Shown here: piece by piece, positions 58,427-64,000 of the stretch
How the letters are laid out: each line of letters begins with the position of its first letter
How positions within the stretch are numbered: position 1 is the stretch's first letter
From: RUG14871 sp045539425
Lineage (GTDB): Bacteria; Bacillota_I; Bacilli_A; Erysipelotrichales; Erysipelotrichaceae
Reading direction: 5' to 3'
Length of the DNA: 64,000 nucleotides
Assembly (NCBI GenBank): GCA_045539425.1
Contig: JAZQFH010000030.1
Span: forward strand, 26,078 to 90,077
Notes under the pieces: generated by a model
Database searches by the model: none
Seen by the model: the letters and a program-made list of their open reading frames with translations, nothing else
What the model was told of the DNA's origin: nothing
Made by a program: the position numbers and the translations under genes

Positions 58427-59887
58427 CTACCCCTTTCTGTGCGGGATCATAAATTCAAAGGTCAGTCCGCCTTCCTCGTTGTTATAGGCTTCAATCGTAC
58501 CGCCATGCGCTTCGACGATGGCCTTGCAGATGGTGAGGCCGAGCCCGTGCGAGCGGGTTCTGTCTTCTGAGCGGGCAATGGTGCCAAAGCCGTTGAAGAT
58601 CTCCTTCAGCCGCTCTTCCTTCATCCCGCCGCCGTTATCCTTCACCACAAAGCGCATGCCTTCCTCCTCTTTATCGTAGTAGAGGTCAATGCGGGTATCC
58701 GCCTTGGTATGCTTGACGGCATTTTCAATCAGGTTGGTAAAGACCTGCGAAAGCAGCGATGCATCCGCATAGACAAGACACAGTTCTTCCGAAGAGTGGA
58801 TATGCAGCTCTTTCTTCTGCATTCTCCGCCTCATCTTTTCGCTCACTTCCGCTAAGATATCATCGACCATCTCTTCCTTCCGGTTGAGTTTGACTTTCTC
58901 ATCCAGCCGCGTCATATCCAGAAGGTTATTGACGAAGCTGCTTAAGTCGCACGACTCTTCATAGATATCCGAAATCAGCTGTTTCCTGACATTTTCGTCA
59001 ATACTGTCAAAGCTTTCCATAAGAAAGCTTGATCCGCCCTGGATCATCGTCAGCGGCGTTTTGATATCATGCGAAAGACCGCGCAAGAGCGCCGTACGGA
59101 ACTTTTCGTTTTCCACCTGGATCTTGGTGTTCTCCTGCTCTGCGGAGATATAGTTCTTATCCAGTACCACGATCAGCTCTTCAATGACGTTCTCAATGAA
59201 CTCCCTATCCTTCTCGCTCAGCGTTGCACCATCTTTGGCACATATGACGCCATAGCTGCGGTTGGATGAGTTGATTGGGAAGATCACCTCTTTGATCTGC
59301 TTATGGTTCGGCTGTGCGGAAGAGATGACGGCATTGGATTTCATGGCTGCCCCAATGGCTTCCAATAGATCCGCATTGATTTCCGCCTCGCCGTAGAGTT
59401 TCTTCTCTTCGCTTAAGAGAAAGACTTCGCTGTTCAGCGATTCGCTGAGTCCTTCCAGCGTTTTCTGATAGACTTCCTCTTTTGAGCGGCAGTGCAGATA
59501 ATCGGTGGAAAAACGGTAAAGAGAATGAATCTTCTCTTCATTCTCTTTGGCAAGTATGGTCTGTTTCCAAAGCTGTGACAAAAGGTAGTTGACCATGAAC
59601 GTCACAACCAGGAACATGATAAAACTGACATAGTTGTTTGCGTCATTGACGACAAACGTATAGGTAGGTTCGGTAATGAAATAATCGAAAGAAAGCACCA
59701 GAATGGCAGAGCCGAGAATGCCGTAGTAAACGGAGCGGGTCTCGATCAGAACGATCAGAATCGTCAGCACGAAAACCAGGTAGATATTCTCATCCTTGAC
59801 ATTCCAGTTATGCAGTGCCAGCTCCAGGCTGATGGTAAGCACCATCATTCCCAGAAACAGCAGAAGATTCTTAAGCGATTTTTTCAT
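58427..59887 (-). CDS. Sensor histidine kinase, truncated KdpD type
   Basis: Four N-terminal membrane helices form a DUF4118-like domain (~8-108), as in KdpD, but the large N-terminal KdpD ATP-binding and USP-like domains are absent. A GAF-like domain (~120-245) precedes the dimerisation domain with His273 in LSHDIKTPLTMI, and the ATPase domain has NLIENAVKHT, KDNGGGM and SHGLGLTIC (N, G1, G2 boxes). The length is 486 residues. It overlaps trkH by 4 bases and is followed by the regulator after 3 bases. It probably senses potassium, turgor or membrane state. Confidence 0.87.
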   Translation of the reverse strand: MKKSLKNLLLFLGMMVLTISLELALHNWNVKDENIYLVFVLTILIVLIETRSVYYGILGSAILVLSFDYFITEPTYTFVVNDANNYVSFIMFLVVTFMVNYLLSQLWKQTILAKENEEKIHSLYRFSTDYLHCRSKEEVYQKTLEGLSESLNSEVFLLSEEKKLYGEAEINADLLEAIGAAMKSNAVISSAQPNHKQIKEVIFPINSSNRSYGVICAKDGATLSEKDREFIENVIEELIVVLDKNYISAEQENTKIQVENEKFRTALLRGLSHDIKTPLTMIQGGSSFLMESFDSIDENVRKQLISDIYEESCDLSSFVNNLLDMTRLDEKVKLNRKEEMVDDILAEVSEKMRRRMQKKELHIHSSEELCLVYADASLLSQVFTNLIENAVKHTKADTRIDLYYDKEEEGMRFVVKDNGGGMKEERLKEIFNGFGTIARSEDRTRSHGLGLTICKAIVEAHGGTIEAYNNEEGGLTFEFMIPHRKG

Positions 59888-61356
59888 GACAGATTTTCTT
59901 TTCCCTTGATATCCTTATAGCCCCGTAATATGGCTTCAAAGACAACCATCAGTTCCAGTCTTCCGAGGAACATGCCGATGATAGCTGTCCATAATATCAT
60001 ACCACTTGCGTGATAGTTTGTAATTCCTACCGACAGGCCGACCGTACTGATGGCACTGGAGAATTCAAACATGGAATCCTGCAGGCTGTAGCCGTGCAGC
60101 GTAAAGATCAGAGATCCGAGGAAAAAGAGACACAGATAGAAGAGGATGTAGCTGGAGGTATGGGAGATCTCCTCATCGCTCAGCTCCGACTTCTTTCCGG
60201 CGCGCTCGATAAAGTGCGTCTTTACCATACGGGGATTGCTGACAGTGTCAAAGATCGAATACCAGATTCCCTTTAACACCACGATCACGCGATACTGCTT
60301 GATACCGCCGCCGGTACTTTCCAAGTCACCCCCAAACAGCATCAGAAGCACCATGAAGGTAATAAAACCGCTTGGCAAAACGCTCATATCCTTCACGCTG
60401 ACAAAACCCGTTGTCGTTAAGCAGGTCACAAACTGGAAGACGCTGATTCTCACGCTCTCCCAGAAGTTTTCCGTATAGTTGAAATGCAGAAGATTATAAA
60501 TCATAAACGGCAGGATCGTAACAATCAGAACCAAGAGGAACTTCGTCTCACAATGATGCCACACGTTCCGGAAGTTCTTGCGGATCATGCTCAAATGCAG
60601 TAAGAAGTTTGTCTGTCCTAACAGCATCATGATGATCGTAACAATCTCGATTCCGAGATTATGATAGCCGTAGATGCTCTCCCCGATAACGCTGAATCCG
60701 CCGGTGGAAAGCGCCGCAATGGCCGTATTGATGGCGTCAAATACCGGCATGCCCAAAACGATATAGGCCAGCGTTCCCGCCAAAATATAGCAGGAATAGA
60801 TGGAAAGGATCAGCCGTGCGCTTTTTGCCAGATTCGGCATCAGGCGGTCGTTATGTCCTTCCACATGATACAGATTCAATCCGTATTTGTCACTGAAGGC
60901 ACAGGTCAGAATCAGAACCAGGCCCACGCCCCCGACAAAGAGCGTAATCGAGCGGAACATTAAGAAGATGTGTGGCGTATGATCCACGTCCACAACGGAT
61001 AGCCCCGTGGTCGAGAAGCCACTGGTCATCTCAAAGGAGGCCTGGGTAAAGTTGTAATCCCCTTTCAGCATCCAGGGAAAGGTGCTGACAAAAATGGCCA
61101 GTACCCAAACCATGACTACCAATACCGCATCATAGTGCTTCTCCAGTTTGACGATCTCCGTCTCGCGGAAGAAAAAGCGGATCAGATAGCCGAGAAAGAC
61201 GGCCACAGCCCCTGGGATCAGAAAGCACGGAGCGTAGCTGATCTCATCGGGATAAAACGGTAATACCAAGAGCGGCAAAAACTGGATGATGCCGATCATG
61301 ATAATGAAAATGCTGAGATAGTAGACGATCAGCCGGTAATACTTTGCACTGTTCAT
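59884..61356 (-). CDS. Potassium uptake protein, TrkH/KtrB family
   Basis: Membrane K+ channel-like subunit. Four filter loops are visible: EMTSGFSTTGLS (~residue 112), AALSTGGFSVIG, CLTTTGFVSV and SAISTVGLSVG, the four M1-P-M2 repeats. GGDLESTGGGIK forms the gating loop region. Ten or more membrane helices span 490 residues. It overlaps the TrkA-type gene upstream and the kinase gene downstream by 4 bases each. KtrB and TrkH are hard to separate; K+ or Na+ dependence is unknown. Confidence 0.92.
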   Translation of the reverse strand: MNSAKYYRLIVYYLSIFIIMIGIIQFLPLLVLPFYPDEISYAPCFLIPGAVAVFLGYLIRFFFRETEIVKLEKHYDAVLVVMVWVLAIFVSTFPWMLKGDYNFTQASFEMTSGFSTTGLSVVDVDHTPHIFLMFRSITLFVGGVGLVLILTCAFSDKYGLNLYHVEGHNDRLMPNLAKSARLILSIYSCYILAGTLAYIVLGMPVFDAINTAIAALSTGGFSVIGESIYGYHNLGIEIVTIIMMLLGQTNFLLHLSMIRKNFRNVWHHCETKFLLVLIVTILPFMIYNLLHFNYTENFWESVRISVFQFVTCLTTTGFVSVKDMSVLPSGFITFMVLLMLFGGDLESTGGGIKQYRVIVVLKGIWYSIFDTVSNPRMVKTHFIERAGKKSELSDEEISHTSSYILFYLCLFFLGSLIFTLHGYSLQDSMFEFSSAISTVGLSVGITNYHASGMILWTAIIGMFLGRLELMVVFEAILRGYKDIKGKENLS

Positions 61357-62018
61357 GAGACTTTCCTCTGGAAAGCTTCCATCATGGCAGACTGATTTTC
61401 CTCATTGGTAACGATCAGAACCTTGTCGTTCTCCATCAGCTGTAATTCGCCGTTCGGAATCAGAACATTCGTACCGCGGGTCACCATGGAGATTGAGCCC
61501 AGGTGCGAAAGATTCAGCTCCTTCAGCGTTTTGTTGCAGACGGAAAGATCCCTGGTGATCTTCACTTCCATAATGAGGATCCGGTTGTCCTCAAGCGTCA
61601 GGGAATTGATGAGGTTTTCCACGTTGGCGGCGGAGCGGATCTGCTCGCCTAAAAGATAGGTGGAACAGAGTACGCTGTCGATGCCCAGCTTACGGAAAAT
61701 CTGTACGTTCTTCGGGTTGATGACGCGGGCAATGCAGCGCTTCGCTCTGAGCAATTGCTTCGCTGTCTGACATGCCACATAGTTATCCATGTCATTCATG
61801 GAAAGCGAAATGAAAAGGTCCGCATCTTCTGCACCGGCTTCAATCAGATCGCTCTCTCTTGTGGAGCGGCCGAACATGACCGGAATGGCGTTATTCACCG
61901 AAAGATACTTGCAGATTTCCTCATTGTTATTGATCACGATCAGATCATTGTTGCGGGATTTATAGGTTTTGATGATGTAATCGGCTTCATGTTCGCCGTC
62001 TGTAATCACGATTTTCAT
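61353..62018 (-). CDS. TrkA/KtrA-type regulatory protein with C-terminal RCK_C domain
   Basis: The N-terminal half (~1-125) has the RCK_N fold by pattern (DADLFISLSMNDMDNYVAC, ARVINPKNVQIFRKLG), but the nucleotide-binding Gly motif is replaced (VITDGEHEADYI), so NAD(H)/ATP binding there is doubtful. The C-terminal RCK_C (TrkA_C) domain spans ~135-215. The length is 221 residues. It overlaps both neighbours by 4 bases and probably sits under TrkH as a gating ring with the other TrkA protein. Confidence 0.87.
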   Translation of the reverse strand: MKIVITDGEHEADYIIKTYKSRNNDLIVINNNEEICKYLSVNNAIPVMFGRSTRESDLIEAGAEDADLFISLSMNDMDNYVACQTAKQLLRAKRCIARVINPKNVQIFRKLGIDSVLCSTYLLGEQIRSAANVENLINSLTLEDNRILIMEVKITRDLSVCNKTLKELNLSHLGSISMVTRGTNVLIPNGELQLMENDKVLIVTNEENQSAMMEAFQRKVS

Positions 62019-62431
62019 CCTAAACTCTCCTCCTTCATCTGCTCGGCAAAATCATCGAGACTCAGATCAAACGGGCAGATACAGCGGATCCGCGGGTTGA
62101 CGATCTTGCGCTTACGGGAATCCTTTAAGCGGATATAGATCTCCTCGATATTGTAAAGATAACAGGCGACATCCCCTAAAAAGATATTGGTGGAATCATC
62201 ATCCGTCACAAAGACGGCGCGCTTCACTTCATTGATGCCGTTCTCCTCTAAGAACAGAAGGTCCGTCGCATCCCCGATTTCCAAGAAACCGGCATAGTCG
62301 ATGACATTGGCGGCCTTGACTTTGTCCTTGTCAATCAAAAGCACATTGTTGTTTTCCTTGTAGAGATGCTTGGCAATGTTGCTGCCGAGCCTTCCGGCTC
62401 CCACAACGATACTGTTAATATTATTTGTCAT
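62015..62431 (-). CDS. TrkA N-terminal (RCK_N only) protein
   Basis: A 138-residue protein made only of an RCK_N Rossmann domain: NSIVVGAGRLGSNIAKHLY with an intact GxGxxG, LLIDKDK closing the nucleotide site, and AVFVTDDDSTNIFLG. There is no RCK_C domain. The start at 62431 has GGGAG 6 bases upstream; the earlier in-frame codons are not credible. It overlaps both the small gene upstream (11 bases) and the second TrkA gene (4 bases). Together with the next gene it looks like one full TrkA split into complementary halves. Confidence 0.85.
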   Translation of the reverse strand: MTNNINSIVVGAGRLGSNIAKHLYKENNNVLLIDKDKVKAANVIDYAGFLEIGDATDLLFLEENGINEVKRAVFVTDDDSTNIFLGDVACYLYNIEEIYIRLKDSRKRKIVNPRIRCICPFDLSLDDFAEQMKEESLG

Positions 62432-62615
62432 AGACATCTCCCACGATTTCAATCGACTTGATATAGTTTTCATTGATGTATTTGATCTTATTGCTGACAT
62501 TTTCCCGGATGACAATAAAATTGCCTTCCTTTTTGATGAAGTAGCCGGTACCGCTGACCCAGCCCTGTACATTGTCATAATAGATCTTCAGAACTTTTCC
62601 TTCGAAGTCTTTCAT
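62421..62615 (-). CDS. Small protein of the potassium operon, 64 residues
   Basis: The start at 62615 (MKDFEGKVLKIYYDN) has GGAGG 6 bases upstream, a strong site. The protein is soluble and beta-rich with Gly, Tyr and Lys (GWVSGTGYFIKKEG), which suggests a small SH3-like barrel; I do not recognise a family. It overlaps the RCK_N gene by 11 bases, so it is translated together with the operon. Role unknown, perhaps a regulator or partner of the Trk complex. Confidence 0.78.
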   Translation of the reverse strand: MKDFEGKVLKIYYDNVQGWVSGTGYFIKKEGNFIVIRENVSNKIKYINENYIKSIEIVGDVYDK

Positions 62616-62652
62616 ATGTTCCCTCCCAAAATACATTGGTTCTTCTGATTTC

Positions 62653-62658
62653 ATCATA
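62653..62658 (-). promoter_or_regulatory. Probable -10 of the potassium operon
   Basis: Minus-strand TATGAT, 37 bases before the first gene. It sits directly against the second PTS terminator T-tract; the -35 (GGATTC at 62676-62681) is poor, as expected for an activated promoter. Confidence 0.45.
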
Positions 62659-62680
62659 AAAAAGATTCCTGTTAGGAATC
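62658..62680 (-). terminator. Second terminator after the PTS IIA gene
   Basis: Minus-strand GATTCCT, loop AAC, AGGAATC, then T6. Confidence 0.72.
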
Positions 62681-62702
62681 CATGGGAGTTTTCAGCTCAG
62701 GG

Positions 62703-62724
62703 TGTTAAGAAAGTGTTAAGAAAA
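62703..62724. promoter_or_regulatory. Tandem 11-bp repeat, candidate response-regulator box
   Basis: TGTTAAGAAAG and TGTTAAGAAAA lie side by side (minus strand CTTAACA repeated every 11 bases). PhoP/KdpE-type OmpR regulators bind TTAACA-like direct repeats with this spacing. It lies about 45 bases upstream of the -10 of the potassium operon. Confidence 0.6.
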
Positions 62725-62743
62725 ACCGCGAATCTCCGCGGTT
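62721..62743 (-). terminator. First terminator after the PTS IIA gene
   Basis: Minus-strand AACCGCG, loop GAGATT, CGCGGTT, then TTTC. Confidence 0.78.
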
Positions 62744-62768
62744 ATCTCAAATTCATATGAAGTGATTT

Positions 62769-63107
62769 TTATTTGGCTTTCTCTTCCAGCTTTCTGGCGA
62801 ACTTCAGGAAGTTCTTCGTCATATTGATCTCCACCTGAATGCTCATTAAAGTATCCTGGGCATGGGCGAACAGAAGGCTGTATCCCATCTTTTCGTCCCC
62901 TCCGCGGATATCTCCCTGAATCATCTCCGTCTGAATGCGGTGCGCTTCCTTCTGGACTTCATCCGCTTCTTTTAAGAGTTCCTCCGCTTTTGCGTAGTCC
63001 TCATCACAGATGGCATCCATCGCCTGGGAGGCAAAGAGTCTCGCATCCCCCGAATTCAGGATGATTGCCATGGCCTGCTGGATAATATCTTCTTCGCTTC
63101 TTCCCAT
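62769..63107 (-). CDS. PTS EIIA component, lactose/cellobiose type
   Basis: All-helical trimeric IIA of the Lac family. The phosphoacceptor His is in SLLFAHAQDTLM (~residue 77), and the C-terminal Lys-rich helix is usual. The start at 63107 (MGRSEEDIIQQ) is chosen from family length, giving 112 residues. It follows the IIB gene after 4 bases. No matching IIC gene is in the window. Confidence 0.92.
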   Translation of the reverse strand: MGRSEEDIIQQAMAIILNSGDARLFASQAMDAICDEDYAKAEELLKEADEVQKEAHRIQTEMIQGDIRGGDEKMGYSLLFAHAQDTLMSIQVEINMTKNFLKFARKLEEKAK

Positions 63108-63111
63108 CTCT

Positions 63112-63426
63112 TTATTCTTCAAACAGGGAAAGAATCTGATCCAGTGCACCTTCTCCGTTTAGGCGGGAATAAATGGCACGGTCAATAACAGCCACCTTGA
63201 TCGGATGGTTTTCGCACATTTTCTGAAGTTCCTCGTACATGTTGGCCATATGAGGACCAATCATCAGACAGTCGATTTCATTCAGATAATCTTCCAGAGC
63301 ACTTTCGCTTCTGGCGATGATTTCAATCGGCAGATCGCGATTCGCGGCTGCCTTACGGATATTCGCTGCCAGAAAACCGCTGGAAGCACCGGATCCGCAA
63401 ACCAGTAAGACATGATGTTCACTCAT
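63112..63426 (-). CDS. PTS EIIB component, lactose/cellobiose type
   Basis: The N-terminal LLVCGSGASSGFLAANIRKAA carries the phosphocysteine in the P-loop-like CGSGASSG (Cys10). The 104-residue length is standard for a free-standing IIB. Its promoter region contains a perfect cre site, so it should be repressed by CcpA. It is paired with IIA but no IIC permease follows; two terminators come directly after IIA. Confidence 0.92.
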   Translation of the reverse strand: MSEHHVLLVCGSGASSGFLAANIRKAAANRDLPIEIIARSESALEDYLNEIDCLMIGPHMANMYEELQKMCENHPIKVAVIDRAIYSRLNGEGALDQILSLFEE

Positions 63427-63474
63427 AACGTTTCCCTCTCTTGTAATATGTTAAGGTGATTTTCCTTAAAATTT

Positions 63475-63480
63475 ATCATA
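63475..63480 (-). promoter_or_regulatory. Probable -10 of the PTS IIB-IIA unit
   Basis: Minus-strand TATGAT, 48 bases before the IIB start. The cre site lies just upstream, in the -35 area. Confidence 0.45.
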
Positions 63481-63492
63481 ACACTAAATCAA

Positions 63493-63506
63493 TGTAAGCG
63501 ATTACA
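63493..63506. promoter_or_regulatory. CcpA-binding cre site
   Basis: TGTAAGCGATTACA fits TGWAANCGNTNWCA at every position. It lies over the -35 region of the PTS IIB-IIA promoter, a repression position. Confidence 0.88.
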
Positions 63507-63522
63507 TAAATGCTCAATCGAC

Positions 63523-63547
63523 AAAAAAATAATCCAAAAGGATTATT
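63523..63547 (-). terminator. Terminator of the 55-residue protein gene
   Basis: Minus-strand AATAATCC, loop TTTT, GGATTATT, then T6. Confidence 0.82.
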
Positions 63548-63606
63548 ATTTTTGTCCTTCACAACGGAGCACTTTTGTTACGGACAGATTAGAGAGAGGA
63601 GTATTT

Positions 63607-63774
63607 TTATTCCTTTTCAGAACTGAACTGCTTCAACTGATTGATTTCCTTGCGTACGACAAATTCGTAATAAAGGAACCCGATGATACCGGCGCATGCC
63701 CATGTCAGCGGATAGCACCAGTAAATATTCTGAATTACATGATTTTTTGAGATTAAATCAATCTTTTTCTTCAT
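63607..63774 (-). CDS. Small membrane protein, 55 residues
   Basis: AGGAG lies 6 bases before the ATG at 63774, and a TACAAT box is upstream. The protein starts MKKKIDLISKNHV, has one hydrophobic segment (~residues 18-40, WCYPLTWACAGIIGFLYYEF), and ends in a charged tail (RKEINQLKQFSSEKE). It could be a real single-pass small protein, or the leftover C-terminus of a multi-helix transporter cut by the neighbouring IS30 element. It ends near a clear terminator, which favours a real gene end. Confidence 0.6.
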   Translation of the reverse strand: MKKKIDLISKNHVIQNIYWCYPLTWACAGIIGFLYYEFVVRKEINQLKQFSSEKE

Positions 63775-63860
63775 AGAAATCTCCTGCTGATACTATTGTA
63801 GCGACTTTTGTTTGAGACAACTTTTCTAAATGTTCCATCAACAAGCGAGTATTTTGAACG

Positions 63861-63889
63861 GATAATTTGTCAAATCAAGCGCAACACCA
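63861..63889. repeat. Probable terminal inverted repeat of an IS30-family element
   Basis: Just after the transposase stop, minus-strand TGGTGTTGCGCTTGATTTGA fits the end sequence seen in IS30-type elements. The other end is outside the window, so the repeat cannot be paired. Confidence 0.45.
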
Positions 63890-63891
63890 TG

Positions 63892-64000
63892 TTAAGAATG
63901 AAGTACTTCCAATGGTGATGAATAGTTAATACATTTTCTTGGTCTGTTATTCATCAAAGCCAAGTTATATTCAAGCTCAGCTTCGTCAACTTTCGAAAGA
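63892..64000 (-). mobile_element. IS30-family transposase, C-terminal end
   Basis: The last 35 residues are visible before the stop at 63892-63894: YNLALMNNRPRKCINY followed by SSPLEVLHS. NNRPRKCxxYxxPxEV is the C-terminal hallmark of IS30-family DDE transposases, next to the catalytic Glu region. The rest lies beyond the right edge, so intactness is unknown. Confidence 0.85.

Noticed and set aside
62432..62578. N-terminal extension of the RCK_N protein
   Set aside because: It lies in the small upstream gene in another frame and lacks a ribosome site; GGGAG points to 62431.
1..64000. tRNA, rRNA, CRISPR array, prophage, toxin-antitoxin or defence cluster
   Set aside because: I looked for tRNA cloverleaf and CCA ends, regular spaced repeats, and known defence domains, and saw none that hold up.

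Overview
The window is a stretch of chromosome from a low-to-mid GC Bacillota (Firmicutes) bacterium. The order of the housekeeping genes, the T-box in front of tyrS, a perfect CcpA-type cre site, EzrA, DnaI and DnaB (Firmicutes type), and a LicT/BglG antiterminator all fit Bacillota. The mixture of Bacillus-like synteny with a gut-type glucuronide locus and abundant PTS genes suggests an Erysipelotrichia-like gut commensal, but the taxon is an inference and no 16S rRNA gene is present.

Layout. 1-6.5 kb (minus strand): dxr (cut by the window edge), cdsA, uppS, frr, pyrH, a licT-type regulator, tsf and rpsB. 6.7-7.7 kb (plus): a PfkB-family sugar kinase. 7.7-23.5 kb (minus): xerC, trmFO, topA, dprA, rnhB, rbgA, a metallo-beta-lactamase-fold protein, lepB, rplS, trmD, rimM, khpA, rpsP, ffh, thiI, a cysteine desulfurase and ezrA. 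Several internal promoters and terminators break this run into transcription units. 23.6-31 kb: a glucuronide locus on the minus strand (PTS EIIBC, beta-glucuronidase uidA, uxuA, uxuB) with a divergent AraC-type regulator. 31-39.7 kb: rpsD with its leader, a MOP-family flippase, a lipoprotein, an unknown protein, a Gfo/Idh oxidoreductase plus ferredoxin-type aldo/keto reductase pair, a divergent FliB-like protein, and tyrS with a T-box. 39.9-53.8 kb: a lipoprotein/membrane-XRE pair, pyk, pfkA, dnaI, dnaB, coaE, mutM, polA, divergent proS, and a second EIIBC. 54-64 kb: small membrane proteins, an ECF S component, a DUF2207/LemA pair, a six-gene potassium uptake and sensing operon (small protein, two TrkA-type proteins, TrkH, histidine kinase, response regulator), an orphan lactose/cellobiose-type PTS IIA/IIB pair under a perfect cre site, a 55-residue small protein, and the end of an IS30-family transposase at the right edge.

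How the genes work together. Most of the window is core information processing (translation, tRNA modification, DNA replication and repair, cell division, protein export, lipid and isoprenoid synthesis). Accessory functions are concentrated in the glucuronide locus, the potassium operon and the right edge. The most interesting points are: (1) glucuronide catabolism genes tied to a PTS permease, although a glucuronic acid C6 carboxylate cannot take the usual phosphate; (2) a potassium operon with complementary, half-size TrkA proteins, a new small protein and an 11-bp tandem repeat that looks like the operator of its own response regulator; (3) promoters fused with upstream terminators, and two probable leaderless genes; (4) a perfect 17-bp palindrome between divergent genes. 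I found no CRISPR array, tRNA, rRNA or recognisable phage-defence system.
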